Positions 16,412 through 25,211 are shown, counted from the first letter of the stretch. The stretch: DNA of 64,000 nt from Planotetraspora kaengkrachanensis (GCF_016862895.1 NZ_BONV01000011.1:1-64000); one strand, 5' to 3'. Translations and numbers: made by a program. Notes: generated by a model from the sequence alone, not told the origin.

Positions 16412-17173
16412 TTAGCGATGAAGGTCACGGATGCCGGCGAGCAACGTTGGCGCCAGATCCGGTAGGCAGACAAGGATATCCGGCAGTGAGGGGTCCGCCT
16501 GGTTGTATACGAGCGGCGAGCCGTCGATCCTGCTGGCGTGCGCGCCCGCGGCGAGCGCCACGGCGACCGGCGCCGCGGAGTCCCACTCGTACTGGCCGCC
16601 CGCGTGGACGTAGGCCTCGACCTCGCCGGTGAGGACGGCCGAGATCTTGGCCCCGGCGGAGCCGATCGGGACGAGGTCGGCGCCCGCGAGGACCGCGAGT
16701 TTCCGCACGAACTCAGGGGGTCGGGTGCGGCTGACCGCGATCCGGAATTCGTCGCCGGGCTCGGCGATCACGGGGGGAGCGGCCGTCGTGAGGGTCCTGC
16801 CCTGCGCCGGAAGCGCCACCGCCCCCGCCGTCAGCCCGCCCCTCTCCCACAGCGCCACGTGAACCGCCCAGTCGGACCGGCCCTCCTCGGAGAACTCACG
16901 GGTGCCGTCGAGCGGATCGATGATCCACACGCGGTCGGCCGTCAGGCGGCGCGGATCCATCCGCTCCTCGCGGGTGGCCTCCTCCGACAGCACGCTGTCG
17001 CTCGGCCTGAGCCGCTGCAGGGCCTCGGTGAGGAAACGGTGCGACGCCTGGTCGCCCGCGTCCTTCAACGCCCGCTGGTCGGCGAACCCCTGCTTGTCAC
17101 GGAGCGTGAGCAGCCGCTCCCCCGCCTCGGTGGCCAGATCCGCCGCGAGGGCGTGGTCGTCCCTAATCGTCAT
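16412..17173 (-). CDS. cysQ: 3'(2'),5'-bisphosphate nucleotidase CysQ
   Basis: Protein of 253 aa of the inositol-monophosphatase superfamily. The metal-binding motifs are SEEATREER at about 63, IIDPLDGTREFSE at about 84-96 and YEWDSAAPVAVALAAG near 200. CysQ removes the 3'-phosphate from PAP, the product-inhibitor left by sulfotransferases, and can also act on PAPS. Its ATG directly abuts the stop codon of the priming sugar transferase with no gap, and cysD follows after 19 bases. That placement argues for a role in supporting sulfotransferases and not only cysteine synthesis. Confidence 0.93.
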   Translation of the reverse strand: MTIRDDHALAADLATEAGERLLTLRDKQGFADQRALKDAGDQASHRFLTEALQRLRPSDSVLSEEATREERMDPRRLTADRVWIIDPLDGTREFSEEGRSDWAVHVALWERGGLTAGAVALPAQGRTLTTAAPPVIAEPGDEFRIAVSRTRPPEFVRKLAVLAGADLVPIGSAGAKISAVLTGEVEAYVHAGGQYEWDSAAPVAVALAAGAHASRIDGSPLVYNQADPSLPDILVCLPDLAPTLLAGIRDLHR

Positions 17174-18634
17174 TCAGTAAGCTCCCGCGCCGCCGGCGAC
17201 CGCTGACCAGGTCTTCCATAGGATCTGCAGATCCAGCATCAGCGACCAATTCTCGATATAACGCAGGTCCAACCGTACCGATTCCTCCCACGAAAGATCA
17301 GACCTGCCGTTGACCTGCCAGAGGCCGGTCATCCCGGGACGCACGACCAGGCGCCTGCGGACGTCGTCGCGGTAGCGGGCGACCTCCTCCGGCAGCGGCG
17401 GGCGTGGTCCCACCAGGGACATGTGACCCCGGAGCACATTGATCAACTGGGGCAGCTCGTCGAGCGAGTGCCGCCGCAGGCGGACCCCCATGCGGGTGAC
17501 CCGCGGATCCTGACGGATCTTGAACAGCAGTCCGTGGCCCTCGTTGACCAGCTCCACCCTGCGGGCCTCGGCGTCGTTCCGCATGGTCCGGAACTTCAGG
17601 ATCGTGAACTCCACACCGTCTTTCCCGATCCGCGTCTGCCGGAACAGCACCGGCCCGGGGCTCGACGCCCGTACGGCTATCGCGATGGCGAGCATCAGCG
17701 GAGCGAGCAGAATCAGGGCGACGCCCGCGACCAGCCGGTCGAAGGCCGTCTTGAGCAGCTGGCGCGCGCCGGCGAGCTCCGGATGCTCCACGTGGAGCAG
17801 GGGAAGCCCCGCCACGGGCCGGATCGTGGTGCGCGGCCCGGCGACCTCCATGAGGGCCGGGGCGACCACGAGGTCGGTGCGGGTCCGCTCCAGCCGCCAG
17901 GCCAGCCTCCGCAGCGCCGTGCCGTCGAGTTCGGGACAGGCGAGGACCGCCACGGTGTCCGCACCCATCTGCTGCACGACGAGGGGCACGTCGGTGAAGT
18001 CGCCCAGGACGGGGATCTCCTCGATCTCCCCGGACGACTCGGCGGGCAGGCACGCCGCGACGATCTCCATCCCGTGGTAGCGCTCGCGCCGGAACCTCGT
18101 GATCAGCTCCGCGATGCCCGCGTGGTGGCCCACCGCCACCACCCGGCGCATGCAGTCCTCGCCCCGGCGCCGGCGACCGTGCAGCCGGCGGCGTAGGCCG
18201 TACCGGGCGAGAAGGGTCAGGACGGTCATGAGCGGCAGCGCCACGACGACGTACCCGCGGGCGAGATCGGCCTTGGTCACGTAGGCCGTGATGGCGACCG
18301 CCGCGATGAGGATGAATCCGCACTGGGCGATCCGGCGGAACTCCTCGGAGCCCACACCGATCAGGCGGGGCTCGTAACCCCTGTCGAGACAGATCATGGC
18401 GGCCCACACGGGTGGAAGCGCACAACTCAACACCACATACGGCGCCACGTAAGGAGTAACCTCGCCGAACCTGAGCAGTACGGCGGCGACCCCGGACAGA
18501 AGGGCACACGTCATGTCGGACACAACCGCGTGTAACCGGTATCGGGTCGCCCAGCGTGGCGGCCGCGGGGTCGGATGCGCCGGCGCCACCCGCGCCCGGC
18601 CGGCGGCGACCACTGACACTTCGCCGTCCAGCAC
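17174..18634 (-). CDS. polyprenyl-phosphate sugar-1-phosphate transferase (priming glycosyltransferase)
   Basis: Protein of 486 aa. The N-terminal half holds four or so membrane segments and a Rossmann-like domain (CMRRVVAVGHHAGIAEL). The C-terminal catalytic part begins after a further hydrophobic segment: FRQTRIGKDGVEFTILKFRTM, LDELPQLINVLRGHMSLVGPRPP and WQVNGRSDLSWEES. This is the bacterial sugar transferase family, which starts repeat-unit synthesis by moving sugar-1-phosphate onto undecaprenyl phosphate. The GTG at 18634 has a GGAGGG box. It is first in a minus-strand run with cysQ, cysD, cysN, a sulfotransferase and two glycosyltransferases. The divergent gene upstream leaves about 100 bases for promoters. 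Confidence 0.93.
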   Translation of the reverse strand: MLDGEVSVVAAGRARVAPAHPTPRPPRWATRYRLHAVVSDMTCALLSGVAAVLLRFGEVTPYVAPYVVLSCALPPVWAAMICLDRGYEPRLIGVGSEEFRRIAQCGFILIAAVAITAYVTKADLARGYVVVALPLMTVLTLLARYGLRRRLHGRRRRGEDCMRRVVAVGHHAGIAELITRFRRERYHGMEIVAACLPAESSGEIEEIPVLGDFTDVPLVVQQMGADTVAVLACPELDGTALRRLAWRLERTRTDLVVAPALMEVAGPRTTIRPVAGLPLLHVEHPELAGARQLLKTAFDRLVAGVALILLAPLMLAIAIAVRASSPGPVLFRQTRIGKDGVEFTILKFRTMRNDAEARRVELVNEGHGLLFKIRQDPRVTRMGVRLRRHSLDELPQLINVLRGHMSLVGPRPPLPEEVARYRDDVRRRLVVRPGMTGLWQVNGRSDLSWEESVRLDLRYIENWSLMLDLQILWKTWSAVAGGAGAY

Positions 18635-18733
18635 GCACCCTCCACACTCATCACCCTGCGCCGTCGCGTAACGGCGTCGTCACTGACAGTGAGGAATGCT
18701 AGCGGTCATCCGGCGGGGCTTAGAGGAGAATTC

Positions 18734-19384
18734 GTGAAAGCCGAAACGTACATCTCTGTGGATATCGAGGCCGATGGCCCGATTCCCGGCCCCTATTCCA
18801 TGATCAGCTTCGGCATGACGGTCGCGGGGAGGATGGTCGGAAGGCGGTTCGAGAAGACCGACCCCGAGGCGACGACCTTCTACGCGGAGCTCCGGCCGAT
18901 CAGCGACGACTTCGTGGCCGAATCGCTCGCTGTCAGCGGACTCGACCGCGACGCGCTGGTCGCGGACGGCCGCGACCCCGCCGAGGCCATGGCCGACGCC
19001 GCGGACTGGATCCGGAAGGTGTGCGGCGCCGACCTCCCCGTGCTGGCGGCGTTCCCGCTGGCCTACGACTGGATGTGGCTGTACTGGTACTTCCTGCGTT
19101 TCACCGGGGAGAGCCCTTTCGGCCACTCCCGGTGCATCGACATCAAGACCCTCTACACGGCCAAGGCGGGCGTTCCCGTCGCCTGGTCGACCAAGCGGCA
19201 GATGCCGCGCGAGGTGCGGTCGGACCGCCGCCACACCCACAACGCGTTGGACGACGCCGTCGAGCAGGCCGAACTGTTCCAGAACCTGATGCGCTGGCAG
19301 GGATCAGCGGGGCGGCTTCACCGGGTTGAGGTCCCCCGCGTGGAACCGGTTCTGGGTGACCTCGACCCCGCTCGTGATCAGTGA
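18734..19384 (+). CDS. DEDDh 3'-5' exonuclease
   Basis: Protein of 216 aa. Exonuclease motif I is [14 protein letters not shown] at about 5-18; motif II lies in [17 protein letters not shown], and motif III is [19 protein letters not shown], giving the DEDDh set. Members trim 3' ends of DNA or RNA. GAGGAGAATTC precedes the GTG at 18734. The last 27 residues or so, after LMRWQG, are encoded opposite the 3' end of pth, an 81-base convergent overlap; the domain itself seems complete before that point. It is not part of the polysaccharide locus by orientation. Confidence 0.82.
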   Translation: MKAETYISVDIEADGPIPGPYSMISFGMTVAGRMVGRRFEKTDPEATTFYAELRPISDDFVAESLAVSGLDRDALVADGRDPAEAMADAADWIRKVCGADLPVLAAFPLAYDWMWLYWYFLRFTGESPFGHSRCIDIKTLYTAKAGVPVAWSTKRQMPREVRSDRRHTHNALDDAVEQAELFQNLMRWQGSAGRLHRVEVPRVEPVLGDLDPARDQ

Positions 19385-19924
19385 CTCCACCATGTCGGCG
19401 GCCCGGTCGACCAGGAACGGCAGATCCTTGCGCTCGGCCATGGCGAAGTCCTTCAGCACGTAGGCCGCCGGATCCATCCGTCCCGGCGGGCGGCCGATAC
19501 CGAACCGGATCCGCGGATAGTCCTTCGTGCCCAGCGACTTGGTGATCGACTTCAGGCCGTTGTGGCCGTTGTCGCCGCCGCCCAGCTTCGTGCGCAGCGC
19601 GCCGTACGGGATGTCGAGCTCGTCGTGGACGACGATCACGTTCGCGGGCGCGACCTTGTAGAAGTCGGCCAGCGCCTTCACCGGACCGCCCGACAGGTTC
19701 ATGTACGACAGCGGCTTGGCCAGCACGGCCCGAGCCCCGGCCGACCTGCCTTCGACGATCTCGGCACGCGACTTGTGGACCTTGAAACGGCCCCCCATCC
19801 GGGCGGCCAGCTCGTCGACCACCAGGAAACCCGCGTTGTGCCGGTTCCCGGCGTACTCAGGCCCGGGGTTGCCCAGGCCGACGACGAGCCACCGCTGGTC
19901 ACCGGGCTCGGCGATCCCAGACAT
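19304..19924 (-). CDS. pth: peptidyl-tRNA hydrolase
   Basis: Protein of 206 aa. Family motifs are [22 protein letters not shown] (catalytic His in the last part), [22 protein letters not shown] and [13 protein letters not shown]. It recycles peptidyl-tRNA released from stalled ribosomes. The start could be GTG at 19927 or ATG at 19924; GGAG six bases back suits the ATG better. It lies downstream of rplY with a strong hairpin between them. Its 3' end overlaps the convergent exonuclease gene. Confidence 0.96.
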   Translation of the reverse strand: MSGIAEPGDQRWLVVGLGNPGPEYAGNRHNAGFLVVDELAARMGGRFKVHKSRAEIVEGRSAGARAVLAKPLSYMNLSGGPVKALADFYKVAPANVIVVHDELDIPYGALRTKLGGGDNGHNGLKSITKSLGTKDYPRIRFGIGRPPGRMDPAAYVLKDFAMAERKDLPFLVDRAADMVESLITSGVEVTQNRFHAGDLNPVKPPR

Positions 19925-19945
19925 CACGGTCTCCTCACATGAAGA

Positions 19946-19975
19946 AGTCCTCCACAGGAGGTCCTGTGGAGGACT
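19946..19975 (-). terminator. perfect 13-bp hairpin between rplY and pth
   Basis: AGTCCTCCACAGG and CCTGTGGAGGACT form a perfect 13-base-pair stem with an AGGT loop. Read in the direction of rplY it is followed by TTCTTC, a weak pyrimidine tract. It could be a terminator or attenuator lowering pth expression relative to rplY, or a processing site. It ends about 20 bases before the pth start. Confidence 0.65.
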
Positions 19976-19990
19976 GTCTCACAATCGGTG

Positions 19991-20608
19991 CTACTCGGCG
20001 GCCTCGGCCGGAGCGGCCTCAGCCTCTCCCGCGGCCTCCTCGGCGGCCTCGCCCGCCTCGGGCAGCTCGGCGGTCGGAGCCGCGATCACGTGCAGGACCA
20101 GCGCCTCGGGGTCGCCCACGAGCGTGGCGCCCTTCGGCAGCACGATCTCGCCGGCGTGGACGGCGAAGCCGACGTCCTTGCCGTCGACGTCGACCTCGAC
20201 ACCGGTCGGGATGTGCGTCGCCTCGGCCTCGACGGACAGCGCGACGAGCTGCTGGTCGAGGATGCCGCCGCCGATCACGTCGCCGGAGACGGTGACCGGG
20301 ATGTCGACGGTGACCTTCTCACCACGCTTGACCAGGAGCAGGTCGACGTGCTCGACGAAGCCCCTGATCGGGTCGCGCTGGACGCCCTTCGGCAGCGCGA
20401 TCTCGTCGACCCCGTCGCCCTTGACGTGGATGAGCACGTTGGCCTGACGCAGCGCGAGCAGCAGCTCGTGCCCCGGCAGGGTCAGGTGCCTGGGCTCGGT
20501 GCCGTGGCCGTACAGCACGGCGGGGACCTTGTCGCCCCGGCGGATCTTGCGGGCGGCGCCCTTGCCGAACTCCGTGCGGAGCTCAGCGGCGATTCGAACC
20601 TCGGCCAT
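19991..20608 (-). CDS. rplY: 50S ribosomal protein bL25 (Ctc/TL5 form)
   Basis: Protein of 205 aa. The N-terminal 5S-rRNA-binding domain starts VRIAAELRTEFGKGAARKIR and contains VPAVLYGHGTEPRHL. The C-terminal TL5 domain includes GVEVDVDGKDVGFAVHAGEI. The last 30 residues are Ala/Glu-rich. This is the long general-stress form of L25. AGGAGAT-like sequence stands before the ATG at 20608. The order prs, rplY, pth is conserved in many actinomycetes. Confidence 0.95.
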   Translation of the reverse strand: MAEVRIAAELRTEFGKGAARKIRRGDKVPAVLYGHGTEPRHLTLPGHELLLALRQANVLIHVKGDGVDEIALPKGVQRDPIRGFVEHVDLLLVKRGEKVTVDIPVTVSGDVIGGGILDQQLVALSVEAEATHIPTGVEVDVDGKDVGFAVHAGEIVLPKGATLVGDPEALVLHVIAAPTAELPEAGEAAEEAAGEAEAAPAEAAE

Positions 20609-20745
20609 GGCACATCTCCTAGGGATGTCTCGTGGATGGATGACCGCGCTCCCCCTGATCCGCCCTAGCGGTAGGCGTTACGAGCGCAGCCTGCACAGTC
20701 TAGCTGTGTTTTTTTGGCCTCGCCTCCGGCGAAGCGGCCGTCTGG

Positions 20746-21723
20746 CTAGCTGTCGCCTTCGAAGAGGCTGGTGACGGAGCCGTCCGTGAAGACCTCGGTG
20801 ATGGCGCGGGCGATCAGCGGGGCGATCGACATCACGGTCAGGCTGTCGAACCTCTTCTCCACCGGGATCGGCAGGGTGTTCGTCACGACCACCTCGGAGA
20901 TCCGCGAGTTCTTCAGGCGGTCCACCGCCGGGTCGGAGAACACCGCGTGCGTCGCCGCCACGATGACGTCGGTCGCCCCGTGCTCGTAGAGCGCGTCGGC
21001 CGCCTTGCAGATCGAGCCACCGGTGTCGATCATGTCGTCGATCAGCACGCAGGTCCGGCCCTGGACCTTGCCGACCACCTCGTGCACCTTCACCTGGTTG
21101 GCCACATCGAGGTCGCGGCGCTTGTGGATGAACGCCACCGGCGTGCCGAGCGAGTCGGACCAGCGCTCGGCCAGCCGTACGCGGCCGGTGTCGGGCGAGA
21201 CGATCGTCGTGGTCGCCGGGTCGAGTTTGCCCCGCAGGTAGTTGATCAGCACGGGCATCGCGAACAGGTGGTCCACCGGGCCGTCGAAGAAGCCCTGGAT
21301 CTGAGAGGTGTGCAGGTCGATCGACATCAGCCGGTCCGCGCCTGCCTGCTTGAACATGTCGGCCATCAGCCTGGCCGTGATCGGCTCTCGCCCGCGGCCC
21401 TTCTTGTCCTGCCGCGCATAGCCGTAGAAGGGCATGATGACCGTGATCCGCTTGGCCGAGGCGCGCTTGAGCGCGTCGACCATGATCAGCTGCTCCATGA
21501 TCCACTGATTGATCGGCGCGGTGTGACTCTGCATCACGAAGGCGTCGCAACCGCGGACGGACTCCAGGTAGCGCACGTAGATCTCGCCGTTCGCGAAGTC
21601 GCGCAGCGCCGTGGGCGTGATCTCGACCGCGAGGTTCGCGGCCACCTCGTCGGCCAACTCGGGGTGAGCGCGTCCGGAGAAGAACATGAGGTTCCGCTCA
21701 CCCATCGTCTTCTTGCCGCTCAT
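20746..21723 (-). CDS. prs: ribose-phosphate pyrophosphokinase
   Basis: Protein of 325 aa. It makes phosphoribosyl pyrophosphate from ribose 5-phosphate and ATP. Motifs: MFFSGRAHPELADEVA at the start, RYLESVRGCDAFVMQSH, MPFYGYARQDKKGRGREPI, DLHTSQIQGFFDGPVDHL and the PRPP loop VLIDDMIDTGGSI. GAGGAG precedes the ATG at 21723; the frame is open further upstream but that part has no family similarity. It lies between glmU and rplY in the same direction. Confidence 0.97.
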   Translation of the reverse strand: MSGKKTMGERNLMFFSGRAHPELADEVAANLAVEITPTALRDFANGEIYVRYLESVRGCDAFVMQSHTAPINQWIMEQLIMVDALKRASAKRITVIMPFYGYARQDKKGRGREPITARLMADMFKQAGADRLMSIDLHTSQIQGFFDGPVDHLFAMPVLINYLRGKLDPATTTIVSPDTGRVRLAERWSDSLGTPVAFIHKRRDLDVANQVKVHEVVGKVQGRTCVLIDDMIDTGGSICKAADALYEHGATDVIVAATHAVFSDPAVDRLKNSRISEVVVTNTLPIPVEKRFDSLTVMSIAPLIARAITEVFTDGSVTSLFEGDS

Positions 21724-21981
21724 GCCACACTCCTCGAATGCCGAGCCCCCCGGCCGGCCGTTCCGTAACGGGTCGCCTGGTCCCGCACACACGGCTCGAC
21801 GCCGTGCCGTCCTGTTCGCTCGCCCCGCTGAACCACGGTGTCCTCCTGGCCTGCCCCTGAGGGCGTTACGCGGTGAGACCGCGCCTTGTTCTCATTACCG
21901 TTGCCGTGCGGGTCCATGCCACAGGAGCGGCACGCCGTACAGCGGCGCCGCCGACCCGTGACATCAGACCCGTTCTCGCGA

Positions 21982-23442
21982 CTACTCCGCGCCCGTCTCC
22001 GGTTCCGCCTCGCCGCCCTCGGCCACGGCCTGCTCGGCCGCCTTGGCCGATGCCGTCCCCGGGCGGCGGCGGACCACCCACCCCTCGATGTTGCGCTGCT
22101 TGCTCCTGGCCACGGCCATCGCCCCCGGGGGGACGTCGCCCGTGATGACTGAGCCGGCGGCGGTGTAGGCGCCGTCGCCGATGCTCACCGGAGCGACCAG
22201 CATGTTGTCGCTGCCCACCCGCACGTGGTCCCCCACGAAGGTGCGGTGCTTGTTGATCCCGTCGTAGTTCACGAAGACGCAGGCCGCGCCGATGTTGGAG
22301 CCCGTCCCGATGGTGGCGTCGCCGACGTACGACAGGTGGGGGATCTTGGACCCCTCGCCGACGGACGAGTTCTTGGCCTCGACGAAGGTGCCGATCTTGC
22401 TCTTGCGTGCGAGGACCGTGCCCGGCCGCAGGTAGGCGTAGGGGCCGACCAACGCCTGCGGGCCGATCTCGGCCCGGTCGCAGACCGCGTAGCGCACCAC
22501 GGCGTCCGCGCCGACGACGGTGTCGGTCAGCGTCGTCGACGGTCCGACCTCGGCCCCCGACGCGATCCTCGTGGCACCGTGGAGCTGGGTCGCCGGGTGG
22601 ATCACCGCGTCGGCCTCGAGCCTGACCCCGGCGTCGATCCAGGTGCTCGCGGGATCGACGACGGTCACGCCGGCCCGCATGTGCGCGTGGAGGATCCGGT
22701 CGTTGAGCACCCGGCGGGCGAAGGCGAGCTGGACGCGGTCGTTCACGCCCTCCACCTCGACGTAGTCGGTCGCGACGTGCGCGCCCACCCGGTGCCCGTC
22801 CTCGCGGAGGATGGCGAGGACGTCGGTGAGGTACTCCTCGCCCTGTGCGTTGGCGGCGCCGACGCGCTTGACCCCGTCGGCGAGCAGGGCCCCGTCGAAC
22901 GCGTAGACCCCCGAGTTCATCTCGTGGATCGCCCGCTGCTCGGGGGTCGCGTCCTTCTCTTCGACGATCTCCAGGACGGTTCCGCTTTCGTCGCGGACGA
23001 TCCGTCCGTACCCGGTCGGGTCCGGGACCTCGGCGGTCAGCACCGTGACCGCGTTGCCGTCCGCCGCGTGCCTGTCCAGCAGCGCCGCGAGGGTCTGCGT
23101 GCGCAGCAGAGGCGTGTCGCCGTACGTGACCAGGACGGTGCCCCGGATGTCGCCGACCGCCTCGAGCGCGGTTCGCACGGCGTGGCCGGTGCCGTTCTGC
23201 TTGTCCTGGACGACCGGCCGCGCGTCTGGCGCCGTGCCGGCGAGGTGATTTTCCACCTGCTCTCGGGCGTGTCCGATGACCACGATCAACTGCTCGGGGT
23301 CGAGGCCGCGGGCTGCGGCGAGCATATGGTCCACGAGCGCGAGGCCGCAGATCTCGTGGAGGACTTTGGGGGTGTTCGACTTCATCCGAGAGCCCTCGCC
23401 GGCGGCGAGGACGATGACGGCAGCCGGACGCGGCACACTCAC
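21982..23442 (-). CDS. glmU: bifunctional GlcNAc-1-P uridylyltransferase / GlcN-1-P acetyltransferase
   Basis: Protein of 486 aa. The N-terminal pyrophosphorylase domain carries VIVLAAGEGSRMKSNTPKVLH and YGDTPLL. The C-terminal left-handed beta-helix acetyltransferase domain contains GPYAYLRPGTVL, IGTFVEAKNS and NYDGINKHRTFVGD. It makes UDP-GlcNAc, needed for peptidoglycan and perhaps for the exopolysaccharide. GAGGGAG nine bases before the GTG at 23442 supports this start; an in-frame GTG at 23466 would add eight residues. An acidic Ala/Glu tail extends beyond the usual end. Confidence 0.95.
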   Translation of the reverse strand: MSVPRPAAVIVLAAGEGSRMKSNTPKVLHEICGLALVDHMLAAARGLDPEQLIVVIGHAREQVENHLAGTAPDARPVVQDKQNGTGHAVRTALEAVGDIRGTVLVTYGDTPLLRTQTLAALLDRHAADGNAVTVLTAEVPDPTGYGRIVRDESGTVLEIVEEKDATPEQRAIHEMNSGVYAFDGALLADGVKRVGAANAQGEEYLTDVLAILREDGHRVGAHVATDYVEVEGVNDRVQLAFARRVLNDRILHAHMRAGVTVVDPASTWIDAGVRLEADAVIHPATQLHGATRIASGAEVGPSTTLTDTVVGADAVVRYAVCDRAEIGPQALVGPYAYLRPGTVLARKSKIGTFVEAKNSSVGEGSKIPHLSYVGDATIGTGSNIGAACVFVNYDGINKHRTFVGDHVRVGSDNMLVAPVSIGDGAYTAAGSVITGDVPPGAMAVARSKQRNIEGWVVRRRPGTASAKAAEQAVAEGGEAEPETGAE

Positions 23443-23605
23443 GGACTGAGGCTCCCTCGGCGTCACGATAGGGACGAGTCGGCTTCCGGATCACGGGCGG
23501 CCACCCACAGGGCACCGCACGGTCACCCGCTCGACAAGGTGAGCTTACCTGTCGGGCCTGCGCTCGAATCCAGCCCCACCCTCAATCGCCGGATCCTCAG
23601 TTGAG

Positions 23606-23677
23606 CTCCGGCGCCAGGACTCGAACCTGGACAACAGGGACCAAAACCCTGCGGGCTGCCAATTACCCAACGCCGGA
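23606..23677 (-). tRNA. tRNA-Gln (anticodon TTG)
   Basis: Read on the minus strand, TCCGGCG at the 5' end pairs with CGCCGGA at the 3' end as acceptor stem. CAGGG and CCCTG form the anticodon stem around TTTTGGT, giving anticodon TTG. CCAGG/CCTGG with TTCGAGT forms the T arm. CCA is not encoded. It lies upstream of glmU. Confidence 0.95.
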
Positions 23678-23987
23678 AAGGTGTGGCGAACGCCGGTGAT
23701 CCCGGCCGCAAGCCGCCTCCTACGATACCGATCCCCCCGGATCTGTGACGCCAAGACGCGGCTTCGTCGATCATCCGGATCCGGCCGTCGGCGTTCCGTC
23801 ATGAAGCGGTTACCAGGTCAGCGTTTTCGGGCAGACAACCTCATATCCACACCTCGACAGGTCCGAACCACGTGGCCGGGGAAAGCTCATAACAGATCGC
23901 ACACCGTTCCAGCAAGGCGTGGATTCGCCACCAGATGTACGTGGGAGCGTCACCTTCCACACATTCAGTCCCGGGAAATTCCTAACT
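23678..23987. other. intergenic stretch between tRNA-Gln and desaturase promoter
   Basis: About 310 bases without a gene I can support on either strand. The reading frames here are short and show no family motif. It must contain the tRNA-Gln promoter on the minus strand. Confidence 0.5.
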
Positions 23988-24014
23988 TACGATGGCGTAG
24001 GTTACGGTGGCGTA
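23988..24014. promoter_or_regulatory. twin TACG-N4-CGTA operators upstream of desaturase
   Basis: TACGATGGCGTA at 23988-23999 and TACGGTGGCGTA at 24003-24014 are each small inverted repeats (TACG/CGTA), spaced 15 bases start to start. They lie 33 bases before the desaturase ATG, and a TetR-family regulator is the next gene. Paired operators of this form are typical TetR targets. Binding by the neighbouring TetR is inferred. Confidence 0.6.
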
Positions 24015-24046
24015 GCCAGACATCTTCCCCACACGCGAGGTAGCCC

Positions 24047-24985
24047 ATGACCGTCCTGACGGAACGGCCCGGACCGCAGCCCAAGCCCGACTTCGAGCCC
24101 CAAGGCAAGTCCAGGGGCGACCTGATCATCTTCGGCGTCGTCGTCGGAGCGCCCATCCTCGCGGTCCTCGCCGCGGTGCCCTTCGCCTGGGGATGGGGTC
24201 TGGGCTGGACGGACGTGGCGATCGCCTTCGTCTTCTACACAGTGTCCGGTCTGGGAGTCACGGTCGGCTTCCATCGCTACTTCACGCACGGCTCCTTCAA
24301 GGCCAAGCGCCCCCTGAAGATCGCTCTGGCGGTCGCGGGCAGCCTCTCGCTCGAGATGTCGGTCCTCGACTGGGTCGCCGCCCACCGCAAGCACCACAAG
24401 TTCTCCGACAAGGAGGGCGACCCGCACTCGCCCTGGCGATTCGGCACCAGCTTCTGGGCCCTGTCCAAGGGGCTGCTCTGGGCGCACATGGGCTGGCTGT
24501 TCGAAGTGGAGCGGGTCAACCGGCAGAAGTACGCCCCGGACCTGGCCAAGGACCCGGACATCATGAAGCTGCACAAGTTGTTCCCCGCCCTCGCGCTGAC
24601 CTCGCTCCTGCTGCCCGGCGTGCTCGGCGGCCTGCTGACCTGGTCGTGGCAGGGCGTCCTGACCGCTCTGTTCTGGGGCACGATCGTCCGCATCGGCCTG
24701 CTGCACCACGTCACCTGGTCCATCAACTCGATCTGCCACGTGTTCGGCGACGAGGAGTTCGAGTCGCGGGACAAGTCCCGCCAGGTGTGGTGGCTCGCCA
24801 TCCCCTCCTTCGGCGAGTCCTGGCACAACCTGCACCACGCCGACCCGACCTGCGCCCGGCACGGCGCGCTCAAGGGCCAGATCGACCTGAGCGCCGGGAC
24901 GATCCGCCTGTTCGAGAAGGCCGGCTGGGCCCACGACGTGCGCTGGCCGACCCCTGAGCGACTGGCGGCGAAGCGTCTTGCCTGA
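24047..24985 (+). CDS. acyl-CoA/acyl-lipid delta-9 fatty acid desaturase
   Basis: Protein of 312 aa. All three histidine boxes of membrane di-iron desaturases are present: HRYFTHG at about 76-82, HRKHHKFSD at about 113-121 and HNLHHAD at about 260-266. There are four hydrophobic segments between them. It introduces a double bond into saturated acyl chains, controlling membrane fluidity. GAGGTAG precedes the ATG at 24047. Two TACG-N4-CGTA operators lie just upstream and a TetR regulator follows, suggesting repression tuned by acyl-CoA or lipid state. Confidence 0.93.
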   Translation: MTVLTERPGPQPKPDFEPQGKSRGDLIIFGVVVGAPILAVLAAVPFAWGWGLGWTDVAIAFVFYTVSGLGVTVGFHRYFTHGSFKAKRPLKIALAVAGSLSLEMSVLDWVAAHRKHHKFSDKEGDPHSPWRFGTSFWALSKGLLWAHMGWLFEVERVNRQKYAPDLAKDPDIMKLHKLFPALALTSLLLPGVLGGLLTWSWQGVLTALFWGTIVRIGLLHHVTWSINSICHVFGDEEFESRDKSRQVWWLAIPSFGESWHNLHHADPTCARHGALKGQIDLSAGTIRLFEKAGWAHDVRWPTPERLAAKRLA

Positions 24986-25211
24986 CGGTTCACATACCGA
25001 TGACAGGGCCGCCGCCGTCGACCTGGTGGCCCTGTCGTCTCCGCGTCACACCTCCGTCGACGACGACCCGCTGACGGCCGTCGCGTTACCCCTCACCAGG
25101 GCGACGCTGGTGGCCGTACGCGCACAGATCCCACCAGTGCCCCGCGAAGTGGCGCGGGCCGAACCCGCGAAAGCCGTACAGGGGAAGACGGCCGGCGGAC
25201 GCGGACAGGCC

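Noticed and set aside
20716-20739. Terminator after prs
   Set aside because: A GC hairpin is present, but in the direction of prs it is followed by a run of A and not U; the T-run lies on the wrong side.
23523-23802. Short minus-strand open frames around the tRNA
   Set aside because: They run through the tRNA-Gln gene and have no family similarity.
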